Shown: in pieces, positions 15,951 to 23,864 of the stretch
How positions within the stretch are numbered: the first letter of the stretch is position 1
How the letters are laid out: the number at the start of each line of letters is the position of its first letter
Source: an uncultured bacterium
Lineage (GTDB): Bacteria; Cyanobacteriota; Vampirovibrionia; Gastranaerophilales; Gastranaerophilaceae
Direction of reading: 5' to 3'
Length of the DNA stretch: 64,000 nucleotides
Assembly (NCBI GenBank): GCA_902801985.1
Contig: CADCKD010000001.1
Coordinates: 85,459-149,458, forward strand
Program-made: the position numbers and the translations under genes
The notes under the pieces: generated by a model
Seen by the model: the letters and a program-made list of their open reading frames with translations, nothing else
Databases searched by the model: none
What the model was told of the DNA's origin: nothing

Positions 15951-16334
15951 ATGTATATAGAATTCAATTCTAATCCTGAAAATAAATTAGTTGGTGATTG
16001 TATTGTTAGAGCAATATCAAAAGTTACCAATCAAGACTGGGAAAAGACATATATGGAAGTATGTGTTCAAGGTTTTATGATGCATGATATGCCCTCTTCA
16101 AATAGTGTTTGGGGAGGTTATTTATTTACTAAAGGTTTTAGAAGATATATTATTCCCGATACTTATCCTCAAAGATATACTGTAAAACAATTTTGTAAAG
16201 ATTATCCTAAAGGATTATATTTGTTGGCTACAGACCAACATGTAATTGCGGTTGAAGATGGTAATTATTATGATACATGGGATTCAGGAAATGATTTCCC
16301 ACTTTATTATTGGAGAAAGGAAATTAGCAAATAA
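15951..16334 (+). CDS. papain-like (C39-like) cysteine peptidase-fold phage protein
   Basis: 127 residues from the ATG at 15951, which has GGAGAA upstream; an earlier in-frame ATG at 15939 has none. LVGDCIVRAISKVTNQDWEKTY places a Cys at the start of the first helix. TDQHVIAVEDGNYYDTWDSG then provides a His and Asp in the order expected for a papain-like triad. Similar GDC...H..V small phage proteins exist. It could be an active peptidase or an inactive structural relative. It overlaps the next gene by one base (TAATG). Confidence 0.6.
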   Translation: MYIEFNSNPENKLVGDCIVRAISKVTNQDWEKTYMEVCVQGFMMHDMPSSNSVWGGYLFTKGFRRYIIPDTYPQRYTVKQFCKDYPKGLYLLATDQHVIAVEDGNYYDTWDSGNDFPLYYWRKEISK

Positions 16335-16786
16335 TGGATACAGCTTCAAATAATATAAATCAAACTCAATTCAATCAAAATAATTCATATAACACTGGAA
16401 TTAATAATATAAGTTCTAATTATCAAGGAACTGGTATTAATAACAATTATATGAATGGAGGAAAGAATATAACACCACAACCAAATAATAATTTGATTCA
16501 ACCAAATCCTCCTCAATTCATACCGCAAAATACAAATCAAACTTTTTGGAATGGCAATTATAATATGCCGATACAAAATACTCAACAAATTTCTACTCAG
16601 CCAAATATTCAAAATCAAAATGAAAATGAATTTATTTTATTAGATGGTTCTGCCCCTAATAAAAAAAGAAAATATGTATTCGTAGAAGAGATAGATATTA
16701 CTCAACCTGTCTTTTCTTTAGAAGATATAAGAAAAATAGTTTCTGATGAATTTGATAGACGATTTGGAGAGGAGGAAAAGAGTTGA
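16334..16786 (+). CDS. Asn/Gln/Pro-rich low-complexity protein
   Basis: A 150-residue protein. Residues about 1-100 are low complexity, dominated by Asn, Gln, Pro, Ile and Tyr, with NINQTQFNQN and ITPQPNNN-like stretches; the last 50 residues are ordered-looking and charged (IRKIVSDEFDRRFGEEEKS). The start overlaps the preceding stop. It probably belongs to a structural or scaffold-like unit with the next genes. Not recognised. Confidence 0.65.
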   Translation: MDTASNNINQTQFNQNNSYNTGINNISSNYQGTGINNNYMNGGKNITPQPNNNLIQPNPPQFIPQNTNQTFWNGNYNMPIQNTQQISTQPNIQNQNENEFILLDGSAPNKKRKYVFVEEIDITQPVFSLEDIRKIVSDEFDRRFGEEEKS

Positions 16787-17016
16787 TAAATAATCTAAAC
16801 AATCCATTAATGAATATGCAGTATATTATGTCTGAATATAATAATTTTTTACAAAACCCTGTTCAGTGGTTAACGCAACATAATGTTCCGAATCCACAAC
16901 AAGCTATACAAAATCCCCAAGTAACAATGCAAGGGGTAATGAACAATAATGTGAATAATCAACAATTTAATCAGATTATGTCATTAGCTCAAATGATACG
17001 GGGAATATCAAAATAA
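16783..17016 (+). CDS. small Asn/Gln/Met-rich protein
   Basis: A 77-residue protein starting at TTG, overlapping the preceding TGA, with a very strong GGAGAGGAGG ribosome site. Rich in Asn, Gln, Met and Pro, similar in flavour to its neighbour. The TTG start is chosen because the ribosome site is right for it. Function unknown; probably made together with the upstream protein. Confidence 0.6.
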   Translation: MINNLNNPLMNMQYIMSEYNNFLQNPVQWLTQHNVPNPQQAIQNPQVTMQGVMNNNVNNQQFNQIMSLAQMIRGISK

Positions 17017-17096
17017 TAACGGTACTAACACTTTGCAAAGTTTATGTATAGTAACTCGTTAATATTATATTTAGTTTTAAAGGAAGGTAATAATTT

Positions 17097-17876
17097 ATGG
17101 GATTAACAGATGGTAACAATGGTGGGCTTAGTGCAGCAGATGTTGCTGCTGTAACTGGTAACAATAATGGTTTTGGTGGATGGGGTGATGGCTCTTTTTG
17201 GATTATCGTTCTTTTCCTGTTTGCTTTGATGGGGAATGGTTGGGGCAATGGATTTGGCAACGGTAATGGCAGTGCTATGCCTTATGTAGTTAATAATGAT
17301 GTTCAAAGAGGATTTGACCAATCTGCAATCATGAATGGCATTACAGGACTTAGTGGAACTATGACTAATGGCTTTGCTAATGCTGAAATCTCTCGTTGTA
17401 ATGGTCAAACCAATATTCTGCAAACTTTAGCTGGAAATCAAATGGCAAACATGCAGAGTTTTTATGACATGACATCATCTTTCCAAAATTGTTGTTGTGA
17501 AAATAGGCTTGCAGTAGCTGAAACTAAACAACTTATTTCTGCTGAGGCTGCTGCTACTAGAGCCAATACAGATGCAAAAGTACAAGCTGTAATGGATAAG
17601 CTTTGTCAGCTTGAGATGGATGGTATTAAACAGAACTATGAAAATAGAATCGGCAATATGCAGAATGAGATTGATTCTCTTCGTGCTGCCATCAATAGTG
17701 CTAATGGTGTAGCTTCTCAAAATGCGCAGACTGCCGCTATTATTGCTAATAATGAAGCTCAGACAGTAGCTCTTGAAAGATATCTCGCTCCTACTCCTAT
17801 GCCAGCTTACATTGTAAGTAATCCAAATTGTTGTAATCAAAATGGTTACTCATTTGGTTGCGGATGTAATGCATAA
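17097..17876 (+). CDS. Gly-rich, membrane-segment phage structural-type protein
   Basis: A 259-residue protein that I recognise as a recurrent type in clostridial gut phages and prophages; its function is unknown. The N-terminus is Gly/Asn-rich, followed by a hydrophobic segment (FWIIVLFLFALMG, about residues 34-46). Then come Gly-Asn repeats, a coiled-coil-like helical region (about 120-215) and a Cys-rich end (NCCNQNGYSFGCGCNA). It also contains an internal NCCCEN cluster. GAAGGTAAT precedes the start. It may be membrane- or virion-associated. Confidence 0.7.
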   Translation: MGLTDGNNGGLSAADVAAVTGNNNGFGGWGDGSFWIIVLFLFALMGNGWGNGFGNGNGSAMPYVVNNDVQRGFDQSAIMNGITGLSGTMTNGFANAEISRCNGQTNILQTLAGNQMANMQSFYDMTSSFQNCCCENRLAVAETKQLISAEAAATRANTDAKVQAVMDKLCQLEMDGIKQNYENRIGNMQNEIDSLRAAINSANGVASQNAQTAAIIANNEAQTVALERYLAPTPMPAYIVSNPNCCNQNGYSFGCGCNA

Positions 17877-17890
17877 TTGGGGGTGATATT

Positions 17891-18322
17891 ATGGCTGAGT
17901 ATGTATACAATCAAGTTCAGGAAGTTGAAGCTGGACAAAATGTATTACTTCAAGATTCTATTCCTTGCAATCGTGGTTATGTGATTCATAGGAATGGTTC
18001 TGGCATCCTTACTCTCAGAGGTATCGTTAATAACCCTTGTGCCAAATTTGCAAGATATAAAGTTGAATTTAATGGCAATATTGCCGTACCAACAGATGGA
18101 ACAGCTGGTGAGATAAGTCTTGCTCTTGCCATTGATGGTGAGCCAATTCAAACGAGTCGTGCTCGTGTAACTCCAACAGTTACGAATGCTTATTTTAATA
18201 TAACTAGTGTAGCGAATATCACAGTTCCTGCTGGTTGTTGTCTTACTATCTCTATTGAAAATACAAGTGGTGTTTCTATAAATGTTCAGAATTCTAATCT
18301 GACTGTTGATAGAACAGCTTAA
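17891..18322 (+). CDS. beta-sandwich (head-fibre/C1q-like) protein
   Basis: A 143-residue protein with GGGGGTGAT upstream. The sequence alternates hydrophobic and polar residues throughout and ends in a run of likely strands (ITVPAGCCLTISIENTSG). This fits the small beta-sandwich/TNF-like proteins that in clostridial phages accompany the preceding gene. It is likely a surface or virion decoration protein, though no enzyme motif or experimental homolog is evident to me. Confidence 0.65.
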   Translation: MAEYVYNQVQEVEAGQNVLLQDSIPCNRGYVIHRNGSGILTLRGIVNNPCAKFARYKVEFNGNIAVPTDGTAGEISLALAIDGEPIQTSRARVTPTVTNAYFNITSVANITVPAGCCLTISIENTSGVSINVQNSNLTVDRTA

Positions 18323-18340
18323 AGAAAGGAGGTAGCAGAC

Positions 18341-18754
18341 ATGAAAGAATTAGATTGTTTAAAAGAGATGCTTTGTGATGAAGTAAGAAAAATAAACTCT
18401 CAAGGAGAACTTAATCCTACTACTCTTGGAATCGCAGATACTGTTGTTGATATTATTAAAGACATTATGGATATTCGTGAGAAAGAGGAACGTATGGGAT
18501 ATAATGATGAAAGTTCTTATAAGAATGGATATGATAATTCTTATAATCGTATGAATCCTTCTTATAATCATTATGATAATAATTTCGGTTCTTATAATAA
18601 TCGTAATCATGGAATGAATTATGGTTATGATAATGGATATAGCAGACATACAGCTACTGACCAGATGATTAATAAACTTGAGATGATGATGCAAGATGCT
18701 TCTCCGAAAGACAAAGCAACAATTCAACATTGTATTGAAGAACTTAAAAATTGA
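18341..18754 (+). CDS. Tyr/Asn-rich protein with helical ends
   Basis: A 137-residue protein with AAAGGAGGTAG upstream. Residues 1-48 are helical and charged, 50-104 are a low-complexity Tyr/Asn/Gly region (repeated NGYDN / SYN / YDN words), and 105-137 form a Met-rich helix. It closes a co-directional set of four low-complexity genes and is followed by a perfect terminator. Function unknown. Confidence 0.65.
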   Translation: MKELDCLKEMLCDEVRKINSQGELNPTTLGIADTVVDIIKDIMDIREKEERMGYNDESSYKNGYDNSYNRMNPSYNHYDNNFGSYNNRNHGMNYGYDNGYSRHTATDQMINKLEMMMQDASPKDKATIQHCIEELKN

Positions 18755-18763
18755 TAAAATATT

Positions 18764-18798
18764 ATGGGAGATAAGAATCGTCTTATCTCCCATTTTTT
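18764..18798 (+). terminator. strong rho-independent terminator
   Basis: ATGGGAGATAAGA (18764-18776) and TCTTATCTCCCAT (18781-18793) pair perfectly over 13 bp around ATCG, followed by a T6 run. Confidence 0.92.
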
Positions 18799-18810
18799 AA
18801 TATAAGGATT

Positions 18811-18885
18811 GGTTTGTTAGCTCAGTTCGGCAGAGCGTCCAATTATTTAAATTGGATGTCGGAAGTTCAAATCTTTCACAAACCG
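18811..18885 (+). tRNA. tRNA with abnormal anticodon loop (Lys TTT by position, uncertain)
   Basis: Acceptor GGTTTGT (18811-18817) pairs with ACAAACC (18878-18884). The D arm is GCTC/GAGC, and the T arm is GGAAG/CTTTC with loop TTCAAAT. The anticodon stem TCCAA/TTGGA (18838-18842/18852-18856) encloses nine bases, TTATTTAAA. If the inner T-A also pairs the loop is seven bases with TTT at 34-36, but base 33 is then A, not the near-universal T. A TTA reading keeps T33 and A37. CCA is not encoded. Confidence 0.75.
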
Positions 18886-18887
18886 TC

Positions 18888-18903
18888 TACGCCTATCGGC
18901 GTA
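18888..18903 (+). other. short hairpin just after the tRNA
   Basis: TACGCC and GGCGTA pair perfectly around TATC, three bases after the tRNA. No T-run follows directly. It may act in 3' processing of the tRNA precursor or as a pause site. Confidence 0.45.
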
Positions 18904-18941
18904 TCATTCCTCATTGAGGGATTAAAATTGATTATTGTAAA

Positions 18942-18972
18942 GGGGTTAAAAAGGTAAAATCTTTTTAATCCC
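18942..18972 (+). terminator. hairpin terminator between the tRNA and the ClpP-like gene
   Basis: GGGGTTAAAAAG pairs with CTTTTTAATCCC (12 bp, one wobble, 7-base loop). The downstream T-run is weak (ATTATTT), so it may instead be an mRNA processing or stability hairpin. Confidence 0.5.
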
Positions 18973-19007
18973 ATTATTTAAATAAAGGATTAAAAGGAGA
19001 ATAAAAT

Positions 19008-19619
19008 ATGGATTTAAAATCAATTCTTGATACAACAAATGATAATACTCTTTTTGATGAAGTAATTAGAGAATATTATAATAATAGAATTCTTATTTTA
19101 AATGATGAAATTAATGAGAATTTAATTGAAGATTGTATTATTTATATTCTTAAATGGAATCAGGCTGATAAAGGATTATCTTCTAAAGATAGAAAACCTA
19201 TTACAATTTATATTAATAGCGGTGGTGGAGATAGTATTATTGCTATGCAATTGGTTGATGTTATAAAAGCATCTATAACTCCAATTAAAGTATTAGGTAT
19301 GTCTTTAGTGGCAAGTGCTGCTTTTCATATTTTTATAGCAGGACACGAAAGAGTTTGTTTTGATAATACAATATTCTTAATGCATGATGGAGATGTGACT
19401 ATTAGTAATAGTACAAGTAAAGCAAAAGATACTATGAAGTTTATAGAAGAACTTGATGCTCGTTATAAGAATCATGTTCTTTCTTCTACTAATATGACTG
19501 AAGAATTTTATGATGACCATTATGATATTGAGTTTTTCTTTTTTGGAAATAAAGCAAAAGAATATGGTGTTGTAGATAAAATAATTGGAGAAGATTGTAC
19601 TATGGACTATATATATTAA
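19008..19619 (+). CDS. ClpP-like serine protease
   Basis: 203 residues, close to ClpP length. ITIYINSGGGD (about 66-75) is the ClpP glycine-rich strand and loop, Ser103 in LVASAAFHI is the expected nucleophile and His126 in FLMHDGDV the base. Asp169 or Asp170 in EEFYDDHYD may complete the triad, before the NKAKEYGVVDKII end typical of ClpP. AAAAGGAG precedes the start. ClpP-like proteases in phages often mature the prohead, but this genome also has a protease-scaffold gene next to the portal, so this one may act on another target. Confidence 0.8.
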   Translation: MDLKSILDTTNDNTLFDEVIREYYNNRILILNDEINENLIEDCIIYILKWNQADKGLSSKDRKPITIYINSGGGDSIIAMQLVDVIKASITPIKVLGMSLVASAAFHIFIAGHERVCFDNTIFLMHDGDVTISNSTSKAKDTMKFIEELDARYKNHVLSSTNMTEEFYDDHYDIEFFFFGNKAKEYGVVDKIIGEDCTMDYIY

Positions 19620-19631
19620 TGGGGGATAAAT

Positions 19632-20843
19632 ATGGAATACAATCGATTAAATAATGAATCTGATAAAGATTTAATTAATCGCATTTGTTCTGAAAAAGAT
19701 AATATAGGTAGTTGGCAAGATGTAGCGAATATAATTAATAATATATTAGGAACAGCTTTTACTGAATCTAAGTATAGGAAAAATTTTAAGTTGTATTCTG
19801 AAGGTTACAATGATAGCCAAGCTAAAGCTATTGAAGAACATAATGCAGAATTGGAAAACAAACTCAAAGAAATAAAAAAAGAACGTATTAAATTACAAAC
19901 ATTAAATGTTGAAAGAAATAGATTGGATAGAATCGAAGCAAGAAAAGAATTGTATTATGAGCAGATAGGTAATATGATTACCGCTCTTTCATCTCCAATA
20001 TTTGATGTTGAATATGATTCTGAAATTGCTGATATAGAAAATAGTGCTGAGGAATCTTATCTTTTAACTATTGCAGATATTCATTCTGGAGCTACATTTA
20101 AAACAGAATATAATGAATATTCACCTGAAATTATGATTGAACGATTTGAATATTTAACTGAAAGAATTATTAATTTTATTAAAAAACATAATTGCAAAGT
20201 TCTTTATATAGTTGGATTAGGAGATTTTATTCAAGGTTGTATTCATATGAATGATTTAAAAATTAATGATTCTACAGTTGTAAAAGCTACCGTACAAGTT
20301 AGTCAAGTAATGGCTCAATTTTTAAATAATATTTCCAAATATGCACATATTAATTATTATCATATTATATCTTCAAATCATTCTCAAATGAGATATCTTG
20401 GTACAAAAGCAAGTGAACTTATGGGCGAAGATATGGAATATATTATTGGGCATTATATTAAAGATAGTCTAAGTAATAATAAAAATGTGAATGTATATGT
20501 TGATGAAGAAGCCGCTGATTATAAAGAAATAGAAATTTTAAATTATAGAATAATCGCTATGCATGGTCATCAAGTAAAAGATATTAATACTATATTAAAT
20601 AATCTTTCTTCTAAAAAAAATAGGATGGTTGATTATATAATATTAGGGCATCAACATAACCATAAAGTTATTACTGGCAATGATGGATGCACATATGATA
20701 CAGAAGTATTGGTGAGTCCTTCGTTTATAGGGAGCGACCCTTTTGCCGATTCAATTATGAAAGGAAGCAAAGCTGCTGTAATGATTTATGGTTTTCATGA
20801 ATATGAAGGACATAATGAAACTTATAAATTTATTTTAAATTAA
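19632..20843 (+). CDS. HTH-metallophosphoesterase
   Basis: A 403-residue protein. Residues 1-60 resemble a DNA-binding helix-turn-helix domain (SWQDVANIINNIL...TESKYRKNF), 62-115 are coiled-coil, and 143-403 are a calcineurin-like phosphoesterase. That domain has Asp149/His151 in ADIHSG, GLGDF near 196, SSNHSQ, MHGHQ and GHQHNH, which are the full set of metal ligands. It probably hydrolyses a phosphodiester or phosphomonoester, possibly in DNA. It starts 12 bases after the ClpP-like gene. Substrate unknown. Confidence 0.82.
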   Translation: MEYNRLNNESDKDLINRICSEKDNIGSWQDVANIINNILGTAFTESKYRKNFKLYSEGYNDSQAKAIEEHNAELENKLKEIKKERIKLQTLNVERNRLDRIEARKELYYEQIGNMITALSSPIFDVEYDSEIADIENSAEESYLLTIADIHSGATFKTEYNEYSPEIMIERFEYLTERIINFIKKHNCKVLYIVGLGDFIQGCIHMNDLKINDSTVVKATVQVSQVMAQFLNNISKYAHINYYHIISSNHSQMRYLGTKASELMGEDMEYIIGHYIKDSLSNNKNVNVYVDEEAADYKEIEILNYRIIAMHGHQVKDINTILNNLSSKKNRMVDYIILGHQHNHKVITGNDGCTYDTEVLVSPSFIGSDPFADSIMKGSKAAVMIYGFHEYEGHNETYKFILN

Positions 20844-20878
20844 ATTCGGGTTGCTTCGAATTAAATTATATGGAATCA

Positions 20879-20915
20879 GAAAGTGCAAATGGCGTATTCT
20901 GCCGTTTGCACTTTC
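20879..20915 (+). terminator. long hairpin between the phosphoesterase gene and tRNA-Thr
   Basis: GAAAGTGCAAATGGCG pairs with TGCCGTTTGCACTTTC (16 bp with two wobbles) around TATTC. The following sequence is TAATACAC rather than a T-run, so it may stop transcription or be an RNase processing site releasing the tRNA. Confidence 0.6.
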
Positions 20916-20927
20916 TAATACACATAC

Positions 20928-21000
20928 GCTCTTATAGCACAATAGGTAGTGCAATTGATTTGTAATCAATAGGTTGGCAGTTCAAGTCTGTCTGGGAGCT
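20928..21000 (+). tRNA. tRNA-Thr (TGT)
   Basis: 73 bases with a full cloverleaf: acceptor GCTCTTA/TGGGAGC, D arm GCAC/GTGC, anticodon arm ATTGA/TCAAT with loop TTTGTAA, T arm GGCAG/CTGTC with loop TTCAAGT. Anticodon TGT reads ACA. CCA is not encoded. It stands directly before the packaging genes. Confidence 0.93.
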
Positions 21001-21036
21001 TTAAAATAAAATGATTAAAAGGAGGAAGTGAATTAT

Positions 21037-22104
21037 ATGGCTTTTATGAAACAAGCTAAGACTGAAGACGAAATAAAAAAAATGACCGTAAAGCAAGTTA
21101 AAGAAGCATATAATACACTTGCTGCTGATTATAATCATTTAATTGAATTTGATTATTATTATTGTCATTGTTGCAATACATTTCAGTCTAAAAGTAATTT
21201 TTATCAAAGTAAAACGAATGCTAGTGGTTATTTTCATATGTGTAAAAAATGCACATTAAAAGCTGCTACTGATTATAATAAAAAAGATAATACTTATAAA
21301 GATAATAGAGAAAAGACAATAAATGTTTTAAGAATGATGGATAAACCTTTTGATGATTCTTTATATAATAATCTTTTACGAGCTGTGAAAGCAGATGTAG
21401 GAGAAAGAAGTATAGAAACAGCTTGGCAAAAAATGATTGTTGCATTATCTTCTCTTCCACAATATAAAGATATGACATTTGCTAATTCTGATTTTGGTAC
21501 TCATACAGAATCTATAGATGATGATAATGATGAAGAGATTAAAGAACTTATTAAAACTGGTAGAAAAAGATTTGGTAAATATCCATCTGAAGAATTATAT
21601 TTTCTTGAAAAAGAATATGAAGATTGGGTAACTAGATATCCATGTGATAATAAAGCTCAAGAAGAATTATTCAAACGTGTCTGTTTTAAACAGTTGGAAA
21701 TAGATAGAGCTACAAAAGCTAATAGAGATACAAAAGATTTAGATAAATCTTTACAAGATTTATTAGGTTCTTTGGGTATTAAACCTAATCAAAATAGCGG
21801 AGATAGTTTAGTTAATCAATTGTCATTTGACCAAATGATTGAAAAATGGGAAGAAGAAAAACCTATTCCCGAACCTGAAGGTGTTTTTAAAGATATTGAT
21901 AAAATAGGAATGCTTATTGATGTCTTCTTTAGAGGACATATGGCTAAAATGATGGATATTAAAACTTGTTTTTCAACCATTTATGAAAAATTTATGTCTA
22001 AATATACAGTTACGAAACCTCAATATGATGAAGGAGAAGATAGTGAAACTCTGTTTAATAAAATATTTGGAGCAGAGGCAGACCGTGAATTAAATGATAG
22101 TTGA
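21037..22104 (+). CDS. probable terminase small subunit with N-terminal zinc finger
   Basis: About 355 residues. The frame opens at GTG 21028, only 2 bases after AGGAGG; ATG 21037 is better placed and chosen here. Residues about 40-75 contain CHCC ... CKKC, a zinc-finger-like module with FYQSKTNASGYFHM between the knuckles, a pattern seen in phage proteins next to terminases. The rest is helical and acidic. It overlaps the TerL start by 11 bases. The small-subunit role rests on position and the likely DNA-binding finger. Confidence 0.65.
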   Translation: MAFMKQAKTEDEIKKMTVKQVKEAYNTLAADYNHLIEFDYYYCHCCNTFQSKSNFYQSKTNASGYFHMCKKCTLKAATDYNKKDNTYKDNREKTINVLRMMDKPFDDSLYNNLLRAVKADVGERSIETAWQKMIVALSSLPQYKDMTFANSDFGTHTESIDDDNDEEIKELIKTGRKRFGKYPSEELYFLEKEYEDWVTRYPCDNKAQEELFKRVCFKQLEIDRATKANRDTKDLDKSLQDLLGSLGIKPNQNSGDSLVNQLSFDQMIEKWEEEKPIPEPEGVFKDIDKIGMLIDVFFRGHMAKMMDIKTCFSTIYEKFMSKYTVTKPQYDEGEDSETLFNKIFGAEADRELNDS

Positions 22105-23854
22105 GAATAAAAGAAATATAAAAGAAATTGAACAAGAAAAGTCTCAAAAAATATTGGAGACTGTTGCTTGGAGGACTGGATATTATCGTGCCAATCCTCA
22201 ACGGTTTTGTAAAGATATATTAAACATTACTCTTAAATGGTTTCAAGTAATATTATTATGGGCAATGATGCATAATAATTTTTTTATGTATTTAGCCGCA
22301 AGAGGTCAAGGAAAAACATTTTTAACTGCAATATTTCTTGTTTGTAGATGTATGTTATATCCTAATAGTAAAATTATAGTTACATCAGCTACATTAAAAC
22401 AAGCAAATGAAGTTCTTCTTAAAATTCAAGATGAAATATATCCTTACTCTCCTATTTTACAATCGTGTATAAAAGAAATGAAAATAGGTCAAAATGATGC
22501 AACTATATTATTTAAAGGAGGGTCTTGGATAAAAACAAGAACAAGTACTGAGAATTCTCGTTCAGCAAGAGCAAATATAATTGTAGTTGACGAATTTAGA
22601 ATGGTAGATAAAAAAATTCTAGATAGTGTTATTAGAGAATTTTTAAAAGCTCCTAGACACCCTAAATACTTAGATAAGCCAGAATATGCTCATTTGACAG
22701 AACGAAATAAAGAATTATATTTGTCTTCTGCTTATTTTAAAAGTTCATGGGCATATACAAAGGCAATATCATATACTCAAGATTTTTTTAATGATAAAAA
22801 GAAATACTTTATTTGTGGTTTACCATATCAGTTATCTATTAGAGAAAATCTTTTAGATAGAGGACAAGTTGAAGACCAAATGGGAGAAGCAGATTTCAAT
22901 GAAATTGCTTTTTCTATGGAAGATGAGTGTTTATGGTACGGAGACACGGAAGGGGGTTTATTTAAATTTGATTCTTTAAATAAAATTAGAAGAATTAAAC
23001 ATTGTCTTTATCCTTTAGAATATTATAATGAAAAATTTCCTGTACCAAAACCTCCTGCAAATGGTAGGAGAATTATGTCTGTAGATATAGCTCTTATGGC
23101 TTCTACTAATAAAAAAAAGAACGATGCTTCTTCTATTTATATAAATGATGCAATTCAAAGTACAAATACAACTTATCAATCTAATATTATATTTGGTCAA
23201 AATTTTGAAGGATTAACAACTGATGAGCTAGGTATTATTGTAATGAGATATTTTTATAAATATAAATGTACGGATTTGGTAATTGACACAAACGGAGTTG
23301 GATTAGGTATAGCAGATTTTATTGCAAAAGACCAATATGACCCAGAAACTGGAGAAGTATATGGTGCATTATGTTGTTGTAATAATGATGAAATGGCTGC
23401 TAGATGTAAAGTTCCTAATGCTTTAAAAGTAGTTTGGTCTGTTAAAGCAACTGCTGATTTTAATAATACAATTTGTATATTATTAAGAAATGCTATTAAT
23501 AATGGAAGAATTAATTTTTTAGTCTCTGAACAAAATGCGGATGAAGCAATTGCTGAAGAATATAAACCATTTAAAAAAATGACTCCTATGGAGCAGGCTA
23601 AAATGAAAATGTCATATGCTCAATGTACAATGGGAGTATATGAATTAGTTAAACTGAAATATTATATTAAAAATAATAAAATAACTGTGTATGAACCATC
23701 GGGATGTAGGAAGGATAGATACTCTTCTATCGCTTACAACTACTGGTGTGCTTCACAGTTAGAACTAAGATTACGTCCTCATAATCAAGATACTGAATCT
23801 TTGGTAAAAAGATTGACAATTAAAAAAGGGCGTTTGCATACAAATACGTTATAG
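22094..23854 (+). CDS. terL: terminase large subunit
   Basis: A 586-residue packaging motor. AARGQGKT (68-75) is the Walker A loop, IIVVDEF (162-168) the Walker B with the catalytic Glu, and VTSATLKQA (about 97) the coupling motif. The C-terminal nuclease has SVDIALMAS and LVIDTNGVGLG, supplying acidic metal ligands of the RNase H-like fold. Length and layout are typical. It sits between the putative small subunit and the portal, the standard order. Confidence 0.95.
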   Translation: MIVENKRNIKEIEQEKSQKILETVAWRTGYYRANPQRFCKDILNITLKWFQVILLWAMMHNNFFMYLAARGQGKTFLTAIFLVCRCMLYPNSKIIVTSATLKQANEVLLKIQDEIYPYSPILQSCIKEMKIGQNDATILFKGGSWIKTRTSTENSRSARANIIVVDEFRMVDKKILDSVIREFLKAPRHPKYLDKPEYAHLTERNKELYLSSAYFKSSWAYTKAISYTQDFFNDKKKYFICGLPYQLSIRENLLDRGQVEDQMGEADFNEIAFSMEDECLWYGDTEGGLFKFDSLNKIRRIKHCLYPLEYYNEKFPVPKPPANGRRIMSVDIALMASTNKKKNDASSIYINDAIQSTNTTYQSNIIFGQNFEGLTTDELGIIVMRYFYKYKCTDLVIDTNGVGLGIADFIAKDQYDPETGEVYGALCCCNNDEMAARCKVPNALKVVWSVKATADFNNTICILLRNAINNGRINFLVSEQNADEAIAEEYKPFKKMTPMEQAKMKMSYAQCTMGVYELVKLKYYIKNNKITVYEPSGCRKDRYSSIAYNYWCASQLELRLRPHNQDTESLVKRLTIKKGRLHTNTL

Positions 23855-23864
23855 GAGGTGCGCT

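Noticed and set aside
18811..18885. Ochre suppressor tRNA implying a changed genetic code
   Set aside because: Most genes here end in TAA and all long genes read well in the standard code, so reading TAA as sense is unlikely.
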